A stretch of 42,571 nt of DNA from UBA1240 sp045599185 (GCA_045599185.1 JAZRVO010000001.1:1-42571), one strand, 5' to 3'. Positions 8,379 through 17,343 are shown, numbered from the stretch's first letter. The notes: a model not told the origin generated them from the sequence alone. Numbers and translations are program-made.

Positions 8379-9776
8379 ATGGAAAATTTTATAAAAGATG
8401 ATTTTCTGCTGCAAAGCGATTTGGCAAAGCAGCTTTACGAAACAGTGAAAGCCCTTCCGATTGTGGACTATCACTGCCATTTGTCGCCAAAGGAAATTGC
8501 CCAAAACCAGAAATGGCAGAACATTACCCAGATTTGGCTTGGCGGTGACCATTACAAATGGCGGCTTATGCGCCAGAACGGCATTGACGAAAGTTTAATT
8601 ACCGGCAATGCAGGCGATTACGAAAAATTTCTGGCATGGGCACAAACCATTGAAAGTGCAGTCGGAAATCCGCTGTATCACTGGAGCCATTTGGAATTAA
8701 AAAATTATTTTGGCTACAACGGTTTTTTGAACAGCAGAACCGCGCCGGAAGTTTGGGAAATTTGCAATAAAAAAATACAGAGCCCGGATTTTTGCGCACA
8801 GAAACTTATTGAATTGTCCAACGTTGCCTGCATTGGTACAACCGACGACCCGATTGACGACCTTGCATTTCATAAAGCAATTGCCGCTGACAGTAATTTT
8901 TCAACAAAAGTTATACCAACCTTTAGACCGGACAAGCTTTTGCTGGCGCAGAATGTGGGTTTTGCAGAATACGTGCAGAAACTGGCACAAATTACCGGCA
9001 AGCCCTGCAACACTTTTGAAGAATTTTGCAGTGCCGTTAAGGTTCGGATTGAATATTTTGCCCAGAACGGTTGCAAAAGTTCTGACCACAGTTTTGACGA
9101 CGTGCCTTTTGCAGAATTTACGGCTGATGAAATTAATTCAATTTACCAGAAAGCCCTTAAAGGCGAAGCTTTAACCAAAAGCGAAATTGAAAAATACCAG
9201 ACAGCCCTCATGCTTTTTCTGGCTGGCGAATACTGTGCCTGCGACTGGGCAATGCAGCTGCACTTTGGCGTTGTGCGCAACACAAACACTGCTGCAAAAA
9301 ACGCTCTTGGCGCAGACACCGGCTTTGACCGCATAAAAGGCACGGTTGACATAGAAAACTTAAGCCGTTTTCTGGACTGCCTTAATTCGTCAAATGCCCT
9401 GCCAAAAACCATTCTGTACAGCCTTAACCCAAACGATAACGCTGCTTTGGACGTGCTTGCAGGATGTTTTTTTCAGACCGGCGTAAAGGGAAAAGTGCAG
9501 CACGGTGCGGCCTGGTGGTTTAACGACCATCAGAAAGGCATGGAAAACCACATGGAAGGCTTAAGCTACAGCGGCCTGCTTTCGGTTTTTGTGGGCATGC
9601 TTACCGATTCGCGCAGTTTTTTGTCTTATGCACGGCACGAATATTTCAGGCGCATACTTTGCAATTTTATTGCAGAAAAATGCCGGAAAGGCGAATTTTG
9701 CAGCGATTTGGAATTGCTGAGTAAAATTGCGCAGGATGTGTGTTTTTATAACGCCAAAAATTATTTTGGCCTGTAA
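8379..9776 (+). CDS. uxaC: glucuronate (uronate) isomerase
   Basis: The protein has 465 residues, the usual UxaC length. The N-terminal half shows IVDYHCHLSPKEIA with the metal-site HxH (His32, His34), followed by the IWLGGDHYKWRLMRQNG block; QHGAAWWFNDHQKGMENHM and LSVFVGMLTDSRSFLSYARH near the C-terminus are characteristic. It belongs to the amidohydrolase superfamily and converts D-glucuronate to D-fructuronate (and galacturonate to tagaturonate). Here it takes the product released by the GH115 enzyme. The start has only a weak AGAGAAAG ribosome site, suggesting moderate translation. It is part of the same unit as uxuA and the aldolase-kinase gene. Confidence 0.95.
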   Translation: MENFIKDDFLLQSDLAKQLYETVKALPIVDYHCHLSPKEIAQNQKWQNITQIWLGGDHYKWRLMRQNGIDESLITGNAGDYEKFLAWAQTIESAVGNPLYHWSHLELKNYFGYNGFLNSRTAPEVWEICNKKIQSPDFCAQKLIELSNVACIGTTDDPIDDLAFHKAIAADSNFSTKVIPTFRPDKLLLAQNVGFAEYVQKLAQITGKPCNTFEEFCSAVKVRIEYFAQNGCKSSDHSFDDVPFAEFTADEINSIYQKALKGEALTKSEIEKYQTALMLFLAGEYCACDWAMQLHFGVVRNTNTAAKNALGADTGFDRIKGTVDIENLSRFLDCLNSSNALPKTILYSLNPNDNAALDVLAGCFFQTGVKGKVQHGAAWWFNDHQKGMENHMEGLSYSGLLSVFVGMLTDSRSFLSYARHEYFRRILCNFIAEKCRKGEFCSDLELLSKIAQDVCFYNAKNYFGL

Positions 9777-9845
9777 AGCACCAAAAATTTAACCAAGACT
9801 TTTAAATTTCAACTGAAAGAAAACTAGTGAAAAAGTGAGGAAACT

Positions 9846-11567
9846 ATGGCTGAAATGATTAAACAGATAGAAGAACTGGGCGTTGTGCCGGTTGTTGTGC
9901 TTGATGATGCAAAAGATGCCCTGCCTTTGGCACAGGCACTGGTAAATGCAGGTTTGCCTTGTGCAGAAGTAACTTTCAGAACGGCAGCTGCGGCAGAATC
10001 AATCAAGGTTATGACCCAGAAATTTCCGCAGATGATTGTTGGTGCCGGTACGGTTTTAACCGTTGAACAGGCTCAAAAAGCAATCGATTCCGGGGCAAAG
10101 TTTATTGTTGCCCCCGGCTTAAATGCTGAAATTGTAAAATTCTGTCAGAATAAAAATGTGCCGGTTGTTCCAGGCGTAATGACCCCCGGCGAAATTGAAG
10201 AAGCCCTTGCCCTTGGCCTTAACTACGTGAAATTTTTCCCGGCAAAACAGGCTGGCGGCGCAGAAATGATTAAAGCCCTTGCCGCCCCTTACAAGGCCGT
10301 GCGCTTTATGCCAACCGGCGGAATTGATGAAAAAAATCTGGAAGAATTTGCAAAACTGCCAATGGTTTTTGCCTGCGGCGGAAGTTTTATGGTTAAAAAC
10401 GCCCTTATTAAAGCCGGCGATTTTGCCAAGGTTGAAGAACTTAGCAAGCTTGCACTTGAAAAAGTTAAGAATGCACGCAGTGCAGGTGCAAAGCCTGCTG
10501 CCTGCTGCTGTTCGGCAGAAAAACCTGCAAAAAAAATTGACCCCAACGGCAAGGTAATTACTTTTGGCGAACTTATGCTGCGCCTTGCACCGGAAGGCTA
10601 CATGCGTTTTGTTCAGGCAGACAAATTTGGTGCAACTTTTGGCGGTGGCGAAGCAAACGTTGCAGTTTCCCTTGCCAATTTTGGCGTAAACACCCAGTTT
10701 GTTACAAAGCTTCCTGCTCACGAAATTGGTCAGGCAGCGGTAAATTCTTTGCGCCGTTTTGGCGTAGACACAAGCCAGATTGTGCGCGGCGGTGACCGCA
10801 TCGGCATTTATTACCTTGAAAAAGGTGCAAGCCAGCGTCCTTCCAAAGTTATTTACGACCGTGCAGGTTCTTCTATTGCAAAGGCCAGCTTAAGCGATTT
10901 TAACTGGGAAAAGATTTTTGAAGGCGCTACATGGTTTCACTTTACGGGCATTACACCGGCTTTAAGCGAAGAATGTGCCCAGATTTGTATGGAAGCCTGT
11001 AAAGCGGCGCAGAAACTTGGCATAACCGTAAGCTGCGACTTAAACTACCGCAAAAAATTGTGGTCACGCGAACGTGCCGGTGAAGTAATGGCCGAACTTT
11101 GCAAATACGTTGATTTGTGCATTGCCAACGAAGAAGACGCAAAAGATGTTTTTGGCATTTGTGCCAGCGACACAAACTTAACCAGCGGCAAGGTTAATTA
11201 CGAAGGCTATAAAGAAGTTGCCGCCAAACTTGTTGAACGTTTCGGCTTTAAACAGGTTGCAATTACTTTGCGCACTTCAATTTCGGCCAATGACAACAAA
11301 TGGGCAGCAATGCTTTACGACGGCAAGGAAAGTTTTTACAGCAAAACTTACGACGTGCACATTGTAGACCGTGTTGGCGGCGGCGACAGTTTTGGTGCAG
11401 GTTTAATTTATGCAAGCCTGAAAGGTATGCCAGCACAGGCTTCAATTGAATTTGCCGTGGCTGCATCATGCTTAAAGCATTCAATTGAAGGCGATTACAA
11501 TATGGTAAGCGTTGCCGAAGTGCAGACGCTTGCCGGTGGCGACGGTTCTGGACGTGTTCAGCGCTAA
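9846..11567 (+). CDS. eda-kdgK: fused KDPG aldolase - KDG kinase
   Basis: Two complete enzymes share one 573-residue chain. Residues 1-208 are a KDPG/KHG aldolase with the catalytic Glu41 (EVTFRT) and Schiff-base Lys129 (VKFFPA). Residues about 236-573 are a PfkB-family KDG kinase: ITFGELMLRLAPEG at its N-terminus and DRVGGGDSFGAG near the C-terminus, with Asp514 as catalytic base. The linker (209-235) is Ala/Lys-rich and carries three adjacent cysteines (220-222). KDG made by UxuA is phosphorylated by the second domain and cleaved by the first to pyruvate and glyceraldehyde 3-phosphate, so the domain order is the reverse of the reaction order. GTGAGG lies before the ATG; uxuB starts 12 bases after the stop codon. 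Confidence 0.93.
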   Translation: MAEMIKQIEELGVVPVVVLDDAKDALPLAQALVNAGLPCAEVTFRTAAAAESIKVMTQKFPQMIVGAGTVLTVEQAQKAIDSGAKFIVAPGLNAEIVKFCQNKNVPVVPGVMTPGEIEEALALGLNYVKFFPAKQAGGAEMIKALAAPYKAVRFMPTGGIDEKNLEEFAKLPMVFACGGSFMVKNALIKAGDFAKVEELSKLALEKVKNARSAGAKPAACCCSAEKPAKKIDPNGKVITFGELMLRLAPEGYMRFVQADKFGATFGGGEANVAVSLANFGVNTQFVTKLPAHEIGQAAVNSLRRFGVDTSQIVRGGDRIGIYYLEKGASQRPSKVIYDRAGSSIAKASLSDFNWEKIFEGATWFHFTGITPALSEECAQICMEACKAAQKLGITVSCDLNYRKKLWSRERAGEVMAELCKYVDLCIANEEDAKDVFGICASDTNLTSGKVNYEGYKEVAAKLVERFGFKQVAITLRTSISANDNKWAAMLYDGKESFYSKTYDVHIVDRVGGGDSFGAGLIYASLKGMPAQASIEFAVAASCLKHSIEGDYNMVSVAEVQTLAGGDGSGRVQR

Positions 11568-11579
11568 CAGGAGAATGAT

Positions 11580-13187
11580 GTGAAACTTTCGCTTGACAGT
11601 ATAAAAAACGAAGCCGCTGCTTTTGAAAAGGCCGGTATCGGTTTGCCGGACTTTGATGTTGAAGCAATGCGGAAAAATACGGAACAAAACCCTGAATGGC
11701 TGCATTTTGGCGCAGGCAATATTTTCCGCGGTTACATTGCAGATTTGGCTCAGGACCTTTTGCAAAGAGGGCTTAGTTCTACTGGCATTGTTGCCGTAGC
11801 CCCTCACGATTATGAAATTGTCGATACGATTTATAACAAATTCGATAATTTAACCCTTTTTGTTGGCCTTAAACCTGACGGCAACAACCAGATGCACGTT
11901 ATCGGTAGCGTTGCCAAGGCTTATGCCGGCGACTGCGCCAAAAGTGACTTTGCAGCCCTTAAACAGATTGCGGCAAAGCCAAGTTTGCAGCTGATTAGTT
12001 TTACGATTACGGAAAAAGGCTACAAGATTTTTGACAGTGACGGCAATTTGCTGCCGGTGGTTCAGGACGACATTAAAAACGGGCCTGAAAAACCAAGGCA
12101 CACGATGTCTTTTGTTGCGGCACTGGTTTTGCAGCGTTTCTTGCAGAACAAGGCACCCCTTGCCCTTGTAAGCATGGACAATTGCAGTCACAACGGCGAC
12201 ATTCTGAAGGCTTCGGTTCTGCATGTTGCAAAGGAATGGCAGAAAAACGGATTTGTCGGTCAGGATTTCATTGACTATTTAAGCGACAAAAGCAAAATCA
12301 GTTTTCCGTGCAGCATGATTGACAAAATTACGCCGCGCCCAGACCCTGAAATTGGCATAAAGCTTGAAAAGCTTGGGCTTGAAGCTATGACGCCGGTTGT
12401 TACGCCTAAAAACACTTATCTTGCACCTTTTGTAAATGCCGAACTGCCACAGTATCTGGTAGTTGAAGACGATTTTCCTAACGGCAGGCCGGCGCTTGAA
12501 AAAGCTGGCGTTTATTTAACCACACGCGACCGTGTTGAAAAAAGCGAAGTTATGAAGGTTACAACATGCCTTAATCCGCTGCACACTGCGCTGGCTGTTT
12601 TGGGCTGCCTTTTAGGTTTTACCAAAATTGCAGACGAAATGAACGACGACGATTTGCGCACTTTTGTAACAAAACTTGGCTACGACGAAGCTTTGCCGGT
12701 TGTGGTTGATCCTGAAATTATAAAACCTGCTGATTTTATAAACGAAGTTTTAACCCAGCGTCTGCCCAACCCGTTTCTGCCGGATACTCCTCAGCGCATA
12801 GCAACAGATACAAGCCAGAAAATCGTAATTCGTTTTGGCGAAACCATAAAGGCCTACGCTGCAAGAAACAGGCAGCAGGAACTTAAGCTGATTCCGGTTG
12901 TTATTGCGGCGTGGCTGCGCTATTTAATGGCAATTGATGATGAAGGTAAGCCGATGTCTTTAAGCAGTGACCCGCTGCTTGACGAGTTGCAGCCGAAACT
13001 TGCAGGTTTTTCCCTTGGCATGGCAAACCCGGATTTGACGGCTGTAAGGGAAATTTTGAAAAGCAAAACGCTTTTTGCCAGCGATTTGTGCGAAATCGGT
13101 TTGGATTCAAAAATTTGCGAGGCTTTTACGGCAATGATTGCAAAACCGGGTGCCGTTCGTCAGGTTCTGCATAATTCAATTCTGTAA
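11580..13187 (+). CDS. uxuB: fructuronate reductase (mannitol dehydrogenase family)
   Basis: This 535-residue protein belongs to the polyol-specific long-chain dehydrogenases. The N-terminal nucleotide-binding fold shows LHFGAGNIFRGYI (41-53), and a KVTTCLNPLH stretch (326-335) resembles the K...N..H catalytic motif of the family. It reduces D-fructuronate to D-mannonate with NADH, joining UxaC and UxuA in the Ashwell pathway. The start is GTG at 11580 with CAGGAG seven bases before. It is the last gene of the first unit, and a strong intrinsic terminator follows. Assignment as tagaturonate reductase (UxaB) is less likely because UxuA, not an altronate dehydratase, is in the operon. Confidence 0.88.
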   Translation: MKLSLDSIKNEAAAFEKAGIGLPDFDVEAMRKNTEQNPEWLHFGAGNIFRGYIADLAQDLLQRGLSSTGIVAVAPHDYEIVDTIYNKFDNLTLFVGLKPDGNNQMHVIGSVAKAYAGDCAKSDFAALKQIAAKPSLQLISFTITEKGYKIFDSDGNLLPVVQDDIKNGPEKPRHTMSFVAALVLQRFLQNKAPLALVSMDNCSHNGDILKASVLHVAKEWQKNGFVGQDFIDYLSDKSKISFPCSMIDKITPRPDPEIGIKLEKLGLEAMTPVVTPKNTYLAPFVNAELPQYLVVEDDFPNGRPALEKAGVYLTTRDRVEKSEVMKVTTCLNPLHTALAVLGCLLGFTKIADEMNDDDLRTFVTKLGYDEALPVVVDPEIIKPADFINEVLTQRLPNPFLPDTPQRIATDTSQKIVIRFGETIKAYAARNRQQELKLIPVVIAAWLRYLMAIDDEGKPMSLSSDPLLDELQPKLAGFSLGMANPDLTAVREILKSKTLFASDLCEIGLDSKICEAFTAMIAKPGAVRQVLHNSIL

Positions 13188-13251
13188 ATTTTCAATATGA
13201 ACCGTGCATGGCGGCGTTTTGCGTGCCGTGCCGGTGTGTTTTTTGTTTTGT

Positions 13252-13283
13252 ACACCTGTCTCCTCCTGGCAGGTGTTTTTTTT
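13252..13283 (+). terminator. intrinsic terminator after uxuB
   Basis: ACACCTG (13252-13258) pairs with CAGGTGT (13270-13276) and runs into nine T residues. The loop holds TCTCCTCC, a Shine-Dalgarno-like complement. This separates the catabolic unit from the transporter unit. Nothing else is seen in 13188-13408 apart from an AATTAAATTAAATTAA direct repeat near 13365-13380. Confidence 0.85.
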
Positions 13284-13408
13284 GCCCTTTGGCGGTATTT
13301 TTTTTGCGGTTTTTGCAGTTGAAAATGTAAAAAAGTTACGGTTTGAACTCTTTTAATTAGGTAAAATTAAATTAAATTAAAAATTTTTAAGAATTCTTAA
13401 ATTTTTTC

Positions 13409-13467
13409 TTGACTTTCTATGATTATGCCTTATTCTTTTTATAAAGCACTAGTATGCAAGTATACTA
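13409..13467 (+). promoter_or_regulatory. promoter and operator of the transporter unit
   Basis: TTGACT (13409-13414), a 16-bp spacer and TATTCT (13431-13436) form a sigma70-like promoter. The operator ACTAGTATGCAAGTATACTA at 13448-13467 is identical over 20 bases to the site before the esterase gene and occupies the same place just downstream of the -10. The two units should therefore respond to the same repressor. Confidence 0.75.
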
Positions 13468-13487
13468 CAATAAAAAAAGGAATACAA

Positions 13488-14426
13488 ATGAGCGATTTGA
13501 TAAAAAAACGGTTTGACGACGAAGCTTTTAAACGTCACATGAAAAAAAACTGGCAATACTACGCATTGATGTTCATACCTTTGCTGTATTTCATTATTTT
13601 CAGATACATTCCGATGGCCGGAAACATTATTGCTTTCAGACGCTACCGTGCAGGCGGCAGTATTTTTGGCGATGAATGGAGCGGCTTAAAATATTTCAAA
13701 CAGTTTATTGCTGATAAAACTTTCTGGCGTGCATTCCGCAACACATTAAGCCTTAACGTTTCGTATCTTCTCGTACGTTTCCCGTTAACGCTGCTTTTTG
13801 CACTTCTTCTTAACGAAATCCGCAACATGCACTGGAAGAAATTCGTGCAGACTGTTTCGTACCTTCCGCACTTCATTTCTATGGTTATCGTAACCGGAAT
13901 GATTCGCGAACTTATTTCGGTAAACGGACCTATTAACGCAATGCTGAAATGGTTCGGTCATGCACCGGTTTCGTTCATTGCCTTGCCTGAATGGTTCCCG
14001 ACGATTTTCGTTGCTTCCGGCGTATGGCAGGCTTTGGGATGGGGTACAATCCTTTATCTTGCGGCAATTTCCGGCATTAATCCTAACCTTTACGAAGCCG
14101 CAGAAATTGACGGTGCAAATCACTTTCAGCGTGTTCTGCACGTAACGATTCCGTGTATTTTGCCAACAATTACAACTTTGCTTATTCTTGACATTGGTGG
14201 TCTGGTTGGTTCTGGCGGTGCTTTTGAAAAAGTATTCCTTCTTTACAACCCGATGACTTATGAAACCGCAGATATTATTTCTACTTTTGTTTTCAGGTTG
14301 GGCTTGGGTTCTGGTAACTACAGCTATGCAACGGCTGTAAACCTTTTTGAAGCTGTATTGAACTTAACTCTTTTAACGATTGCCAATAAGGTCAGCAAAA
14401 AGACCAGCGGCAGCGGACTCTGGTAA
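13488..14426 (+). CDS. CUT1 ABC transporter permease, LplB type
   Basis: This is an integral membrane protein of 312 residues. The start is the ATG at 13488, seven bases after AAAAAAAGG; a longer frame opens at 13419, but that start lies inside the -35/-10 spacer and its extension would cross the operator. The chain opens MSDLIKKRFDDEAFKRHMKK, then six predicted membrane segments beginning with YALMFIPLLYFIIFRYIPM. The EAA loop reads EAAEIDGANHFQRVLHVTIP and docks the ATPase. Together with the next two genes it forms an Lpl/Ytc-like oligosaccharide importer. No ATP-binding subunit is present, so a shared MsmX/UgpC-type ATPase encoded elsewhere is expected. The substrate is inferred to be (glucurono)xylo-oligosaccharide from the shared operator. 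Confidence 0.9.
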   Translation: MSDLIKKRFDDEAFKRHMKKNWQYYALMFIPLLYFIIFRYIPMAGNIIAFRRYRAGGSIFGDEWSGLKYFKQFIADKTFWRAFRNTLSLNVSYLLVRFPLTLLFALLLNEIRNMHWKKFVQTVSYLPHFISMVIVTGMIRELISVNGPINAMLKWFGHAPVSFIALPEWFPTIFVASGVWQALGWGTILYLAAISGINPNLYEAAEIDGANHFQRVLHVTIPCILPTITTLLILDIGGLVGSGGAFEKVFLLYNPMTYETADIISTFVFRLGLGSGNYSYATAVNLFEAVLNLTLLTIANKVSKKTSGSGLW

Positions 14427-14474
14427 TTTTTCCGCGCGTAAAAATCCAGTTGAACATAAATAGGAGAAATAAAA

Positions 14475-15356
14475 ATGAGCACAAAAATAAAAGAATCTGG
14501 CGGCTATATACTTTTTAGGAACATAAATACAATTTTTATGATTTTGGTCTGCGTGGTAACTTTGTACCCGTTCCTGTACCTTGTTGCCCAGTCTTTTTCT
14601 TCGGAAAAAGCAATCATGCAGGGTGCAGTTACTTTTTACCCGATTGATTTTAACGTGCAGACTTATATTTCGGTACTTAAAAAGGGCGAATTTATCAGAA
14701 GCTACGGAAACACTTTAATTTATTCGGTTATTGGTACGGTTGCTTCGCTTCTTTTAAGCAGTTTTCTGGCTTATCCGCTTTCTAAAGACGAACTGAAAGC
14801 AAACAAGTTTTTTACAAAGTTCATTATTTTTACAATGTACTTTGGCGGCGGCTTGATTCCTAACTACATTTTGATGCAGCGCCTTCATCTGCCAAATACA
14901 ATTGCCGGTTTCATCATGCCAAGCTTAATCAGCACTTACTACGTAATTTTGATGAAGTCTTTCTTCCATGAAACACCCCACGAACTGGAAGAAGCCGGAG
15001 AACTTGACGGTTTGACGCCGTTCGGAATCTTCTTCAAGATTGTTCTGCCGCTTTCAATGCCAATTATTGCAACAATGATTCTGTTTAACGCGGTTGGTTA
15101 CTGGAACAACTGGTACAACTCGTTCCTGTATCTTGATAAAAAGGAAATGTGGCCGGTTGCTTATTACCTTAGAACGATTATTACCGGTGCAAGCACTTCG
15201 GCAGACCCGGGTGAAGCCAATGCTGAAAAAATGCAGATTGCGGCAAACATCAAGTCCTGTTCAATGGTTCTTATGTCACTGCCTATTATCTGCGTTTACC
15301 CCTTCGTTCAGCGCTACTACGTGCAGGGCATGATGCTTGGCGGCGTAAAAGAATAA
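14475..15356 (+). CDS. CUT1 ABC transporter permease, YtcP/LplC type
   Basis: This 293-residue permease follows the first permease gene after 48 bp, with AGGAG before its ATG. Six membrane segments are visible, starting with INTIFMILVCVVTLYPFLYLVAQ. The EAA loop is LEEAGELDGLTPFGIFFKIVLP and the C-terminus YYVQGMMLGGVKE is typical of YtcP-like proteins. It pairs with the LplB-type subunit as the heterodimeric channel. The following 122 bp before the binding-protein gene carry no clear promoter, but that gene has a much stronger ribosome site, which would give the excess of binding protein usual for such systems. Confidence 0.9.
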   Translation: MSTKIKESGGYILFRNINTIFMILVCVVTLYPFLYLVAQSFSSEKAIMQGAVTFYPIDFNVQTYISVLKKGEFIRSYGNTLIYSVIGTVASLLLSSFLAYPLSKDELKANKFFTKFIIFTMYFGGGLIPNYILMQRLHLPNTIAGFIMPSLISTYYVILMKSFFHETPHELEEAGELDGLTPFGIFFKIVLPLSMPIIATMILFNAVGYWNNWYNSFLYLDKKEMWPVAYYLRTIITGASTSADPGEANAEKMQIAANIKSCSMVLMSLPIICVYPFVQRYYVQGMMLGGVKE

Positions 15357-15478
15357 AAAATGCCTTTGCGGGCTTAAAAACAATGGTTGCTGTGGCTGTG
15401 CGTATTTTTATGAAAAACGGCAAAAACTTATGCGCAGCTTCAATATAAAAAGCTAAAGCTAAAAAAGGAGGTTTTAGT

Positions 15479-17167
15479 ATGAAAAAAAATTTAGCTGGTT
15501 TTGTTGTGGTTTTGATGGCTGCAATGATGCTTTTCTCTTGTTCAAAAGGCGGCAGTAAGAAATCTTCTGTCAGCGAGTATTCATTTGGTGAAGAAAAAAC
15601 TTTCCATTCAAGTGAACCTGTAACTTACACACTTTTCTTTAGTGATGCATCTTGGTATCCGATGGTAGACACCTGGAAATCTGAAGGCGTATTTAAGAAA
15701 ATTGAAGAAAAAACAAACGTTAAGTTAGACATCACTGCATTCGACAGCGGTGACTACAACCAGAAAGTTAACCTTGCCATCAATGCCGGTTCTGCTGCTT
15801 ACATAATTCCAAAAATTTATAGTGAAGATCAGTATGTTGCTGGCGGCGGCGTTGTTGCTGTTAGTGACTACGTACAGTACATGCCTAACTTTTCTGCATT
15901 CGTAAAACAGTACAACATGGATCCGGACCTTGAAACAATCCGCCAGGCTGACGGCAAATTCTACCGCCTGCCGGGTATGCACCAGGCTGCTTTGCAGGAT
16001 TACACACTTCTGGTGCGCGAAGACATTTTTGCCGCTGCCGGTTACGACATCCGCGAACTTGAAAAAAACTGGACATGGGAACAGCTGCACGATGTTCTTC
16101 TGGATGTAAAAAAATACATGGTTAAAGCCGGTATTATTGGTGCAAACGACTACGTTTGGTCTGACTTGTGGTGCGGTGAATCTGGTAAAGGTTCCGGCGG
16201 TAACTTGCTTAAACTGATGGGTTCTTCTTACAACGTACTTTCTGGCTGGGCTATTGAAGGTTCAAACGGCGGTATCAAGTTCGACTTTGACAAAAAAGAA
16301 TTCTATTCAAGTTCAGTTGGTGCTGACTTCAAAAAATTCATCACTGTTCTTAACAGTTTCGTAAAAGACGGTATTCTTGACCCTGAAACTTTCACACAGT
16401 CTGACGAAGTTGCACACAACAAATTCTACAACGGTAAAACAGCACTTATGTCTACAAACCGTGGTCAGTTTGCCGGTGACGTTGCCGGTGTTGAAAAGAT
16501 TCTTGGCACAGGAAACTTCAAGCTTTACATCACTGCCTATCCAAGCGGTACAAACAGAAACCTGGCAGAAACATCACGCCTTGAAAACGGTGTAATGATT
16601 TCTCGCAAGGCAAAAGATGACCTTGGTGAAGAAGGCTTAATCAAGATGATGCGTTTCGTAGACTGGTTGTTCTATTCTAAAGAAGCATATTCACTGATTA
16701 AATGGGGTGAAGAAGGTAAAACATGGCAGTACGCAGATGTTAACGGTCAGAAAGTTAAGAAACTTATGCCGGGTTACAAATGCGGCGGTTTAGGTTTGCC
16801 GGGTGCAGAAGATGACGTAGACATTCGCTTGCAGTGGGGTTATGCCGGTGGTAACTTCTACTACGGTCACTCAACAGCAGAATCTACCGATAACTTTACA
16901 GTTGAAATGCAGGATTTGATGCGCCGCTATGGTGAATACAAAACTGTTGCAGTTGTAGACCCTAAAGCACGCCCAAGCGAAGACCAGCGCGAACAGCTTA
17001 CATTGTGGGCAGTTCCGCTTATTGACAACATCAACAGCTGGACTTTGAAATTTGCTGTTGGTCAGAAAGACATTAACAAAGACTGGGACGAATACATTGC
17101 TTCTTGTAAAAACCTGAACATTGATAAAATCGTTAGTCTTACCAACGAAATTTACAGTAAACAGTAA
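15479..17167 (+). CDS. lipoprotein solute-binding protein of the CUT1 importer
   Basis: The 562-residue protein is an LplA-like extracellular solute-binding protein, family 1. A lipoprotein signal, MKKNLAGFVVVLMAAMMLFSC, places the lipid-modified Cys at 21. The mature protein starts SKGGSKKSS and has the two-lobe pattern typical of long (over 500 residues) oligosaccharide binders. The ribosome site AAAGGAGG is the strongest in the operon, and its codon choice is more regular (many GTT, TCT, GCA and GAA codons) than in the neighbouring genes, in keeping with high expression. It is anchored on the membrane facing the periplasm and passes ligand to the two permeases. The substrate is inferred, not shown. 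Confidence 0.9.
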   Translation: MKKNLAGFVVVLMAAMMLFSCSKGGSKKSSVSEYSFGEEKTFHSSEPVTYTLFFSDASWYPMVDTWKSEGVFKKIEEKTNVKLDITAFDSGDYNQKVNLAINAGSAAYIIPKIYSEDQYVAGGGVVAVSDYVQYMPNFSAFVKQYNMDPDLETIRQADGKFYRLPGMHQAALQDYTLLVREDIFAAAGYDIRELEKNWTWEQLHDVLLDVKKYMVKAGIIGANDYVWSDLWCGESGKGSGGNLLKLMGSSYNVLSGWAIEGSNGGIKFDFDKKEFYSSSVGADFKKFITVLNSFVKDGILDPETFTQSDEVAHNKFYNGKTALMSTNRGQFAGDVAGVEKILGTGNFKLYITAYPSGTNRNLAETSRLENGVMISRKAKDDLGEEGLIKMMRFVDWLFYSKEAYSLIKWGEEGKTWQYADVNGQKVKKLMPGYKCGGLGLPGAEDDVDIRLQWGYAGGNFYYGHSTAESTDNFTVEMQDLMRRYGEYKTVAVVDPKARPSEDQREQLTLWAVPLIDNINSWTLKFAVGQKDINKDWDEYIASCKNLNIDKIVSLTNEIYSKQ

Positions 17168-17228
17168 CAGGAAAGCGACCTGTTAAGAGAATAAGGTAAT
17201 AAAAAAATATTTAAAAAACGGCATATAT

Positions 17229-17262
17229 AAAGCCACTGCAAAAATCTGCGGTGGCTTTTTTT
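17229..17262 (+). terminator. intrinsic terminator after the binding-protein gene
   Basis: AAAGCCACTGCA pairs with TGCGGTGGCTTT around an AAAAATC loop, followed by T residues. It closes the transporter unit. Confidence 0.85.
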
Positions 17263-17343
17263 GTATTTCTTTCAGCTGAATTCGGTTTTGCAGTTTTGCA
17301 TGGATTCCGAAACGAGTATGATATATACTTAAAAACAAAATAC

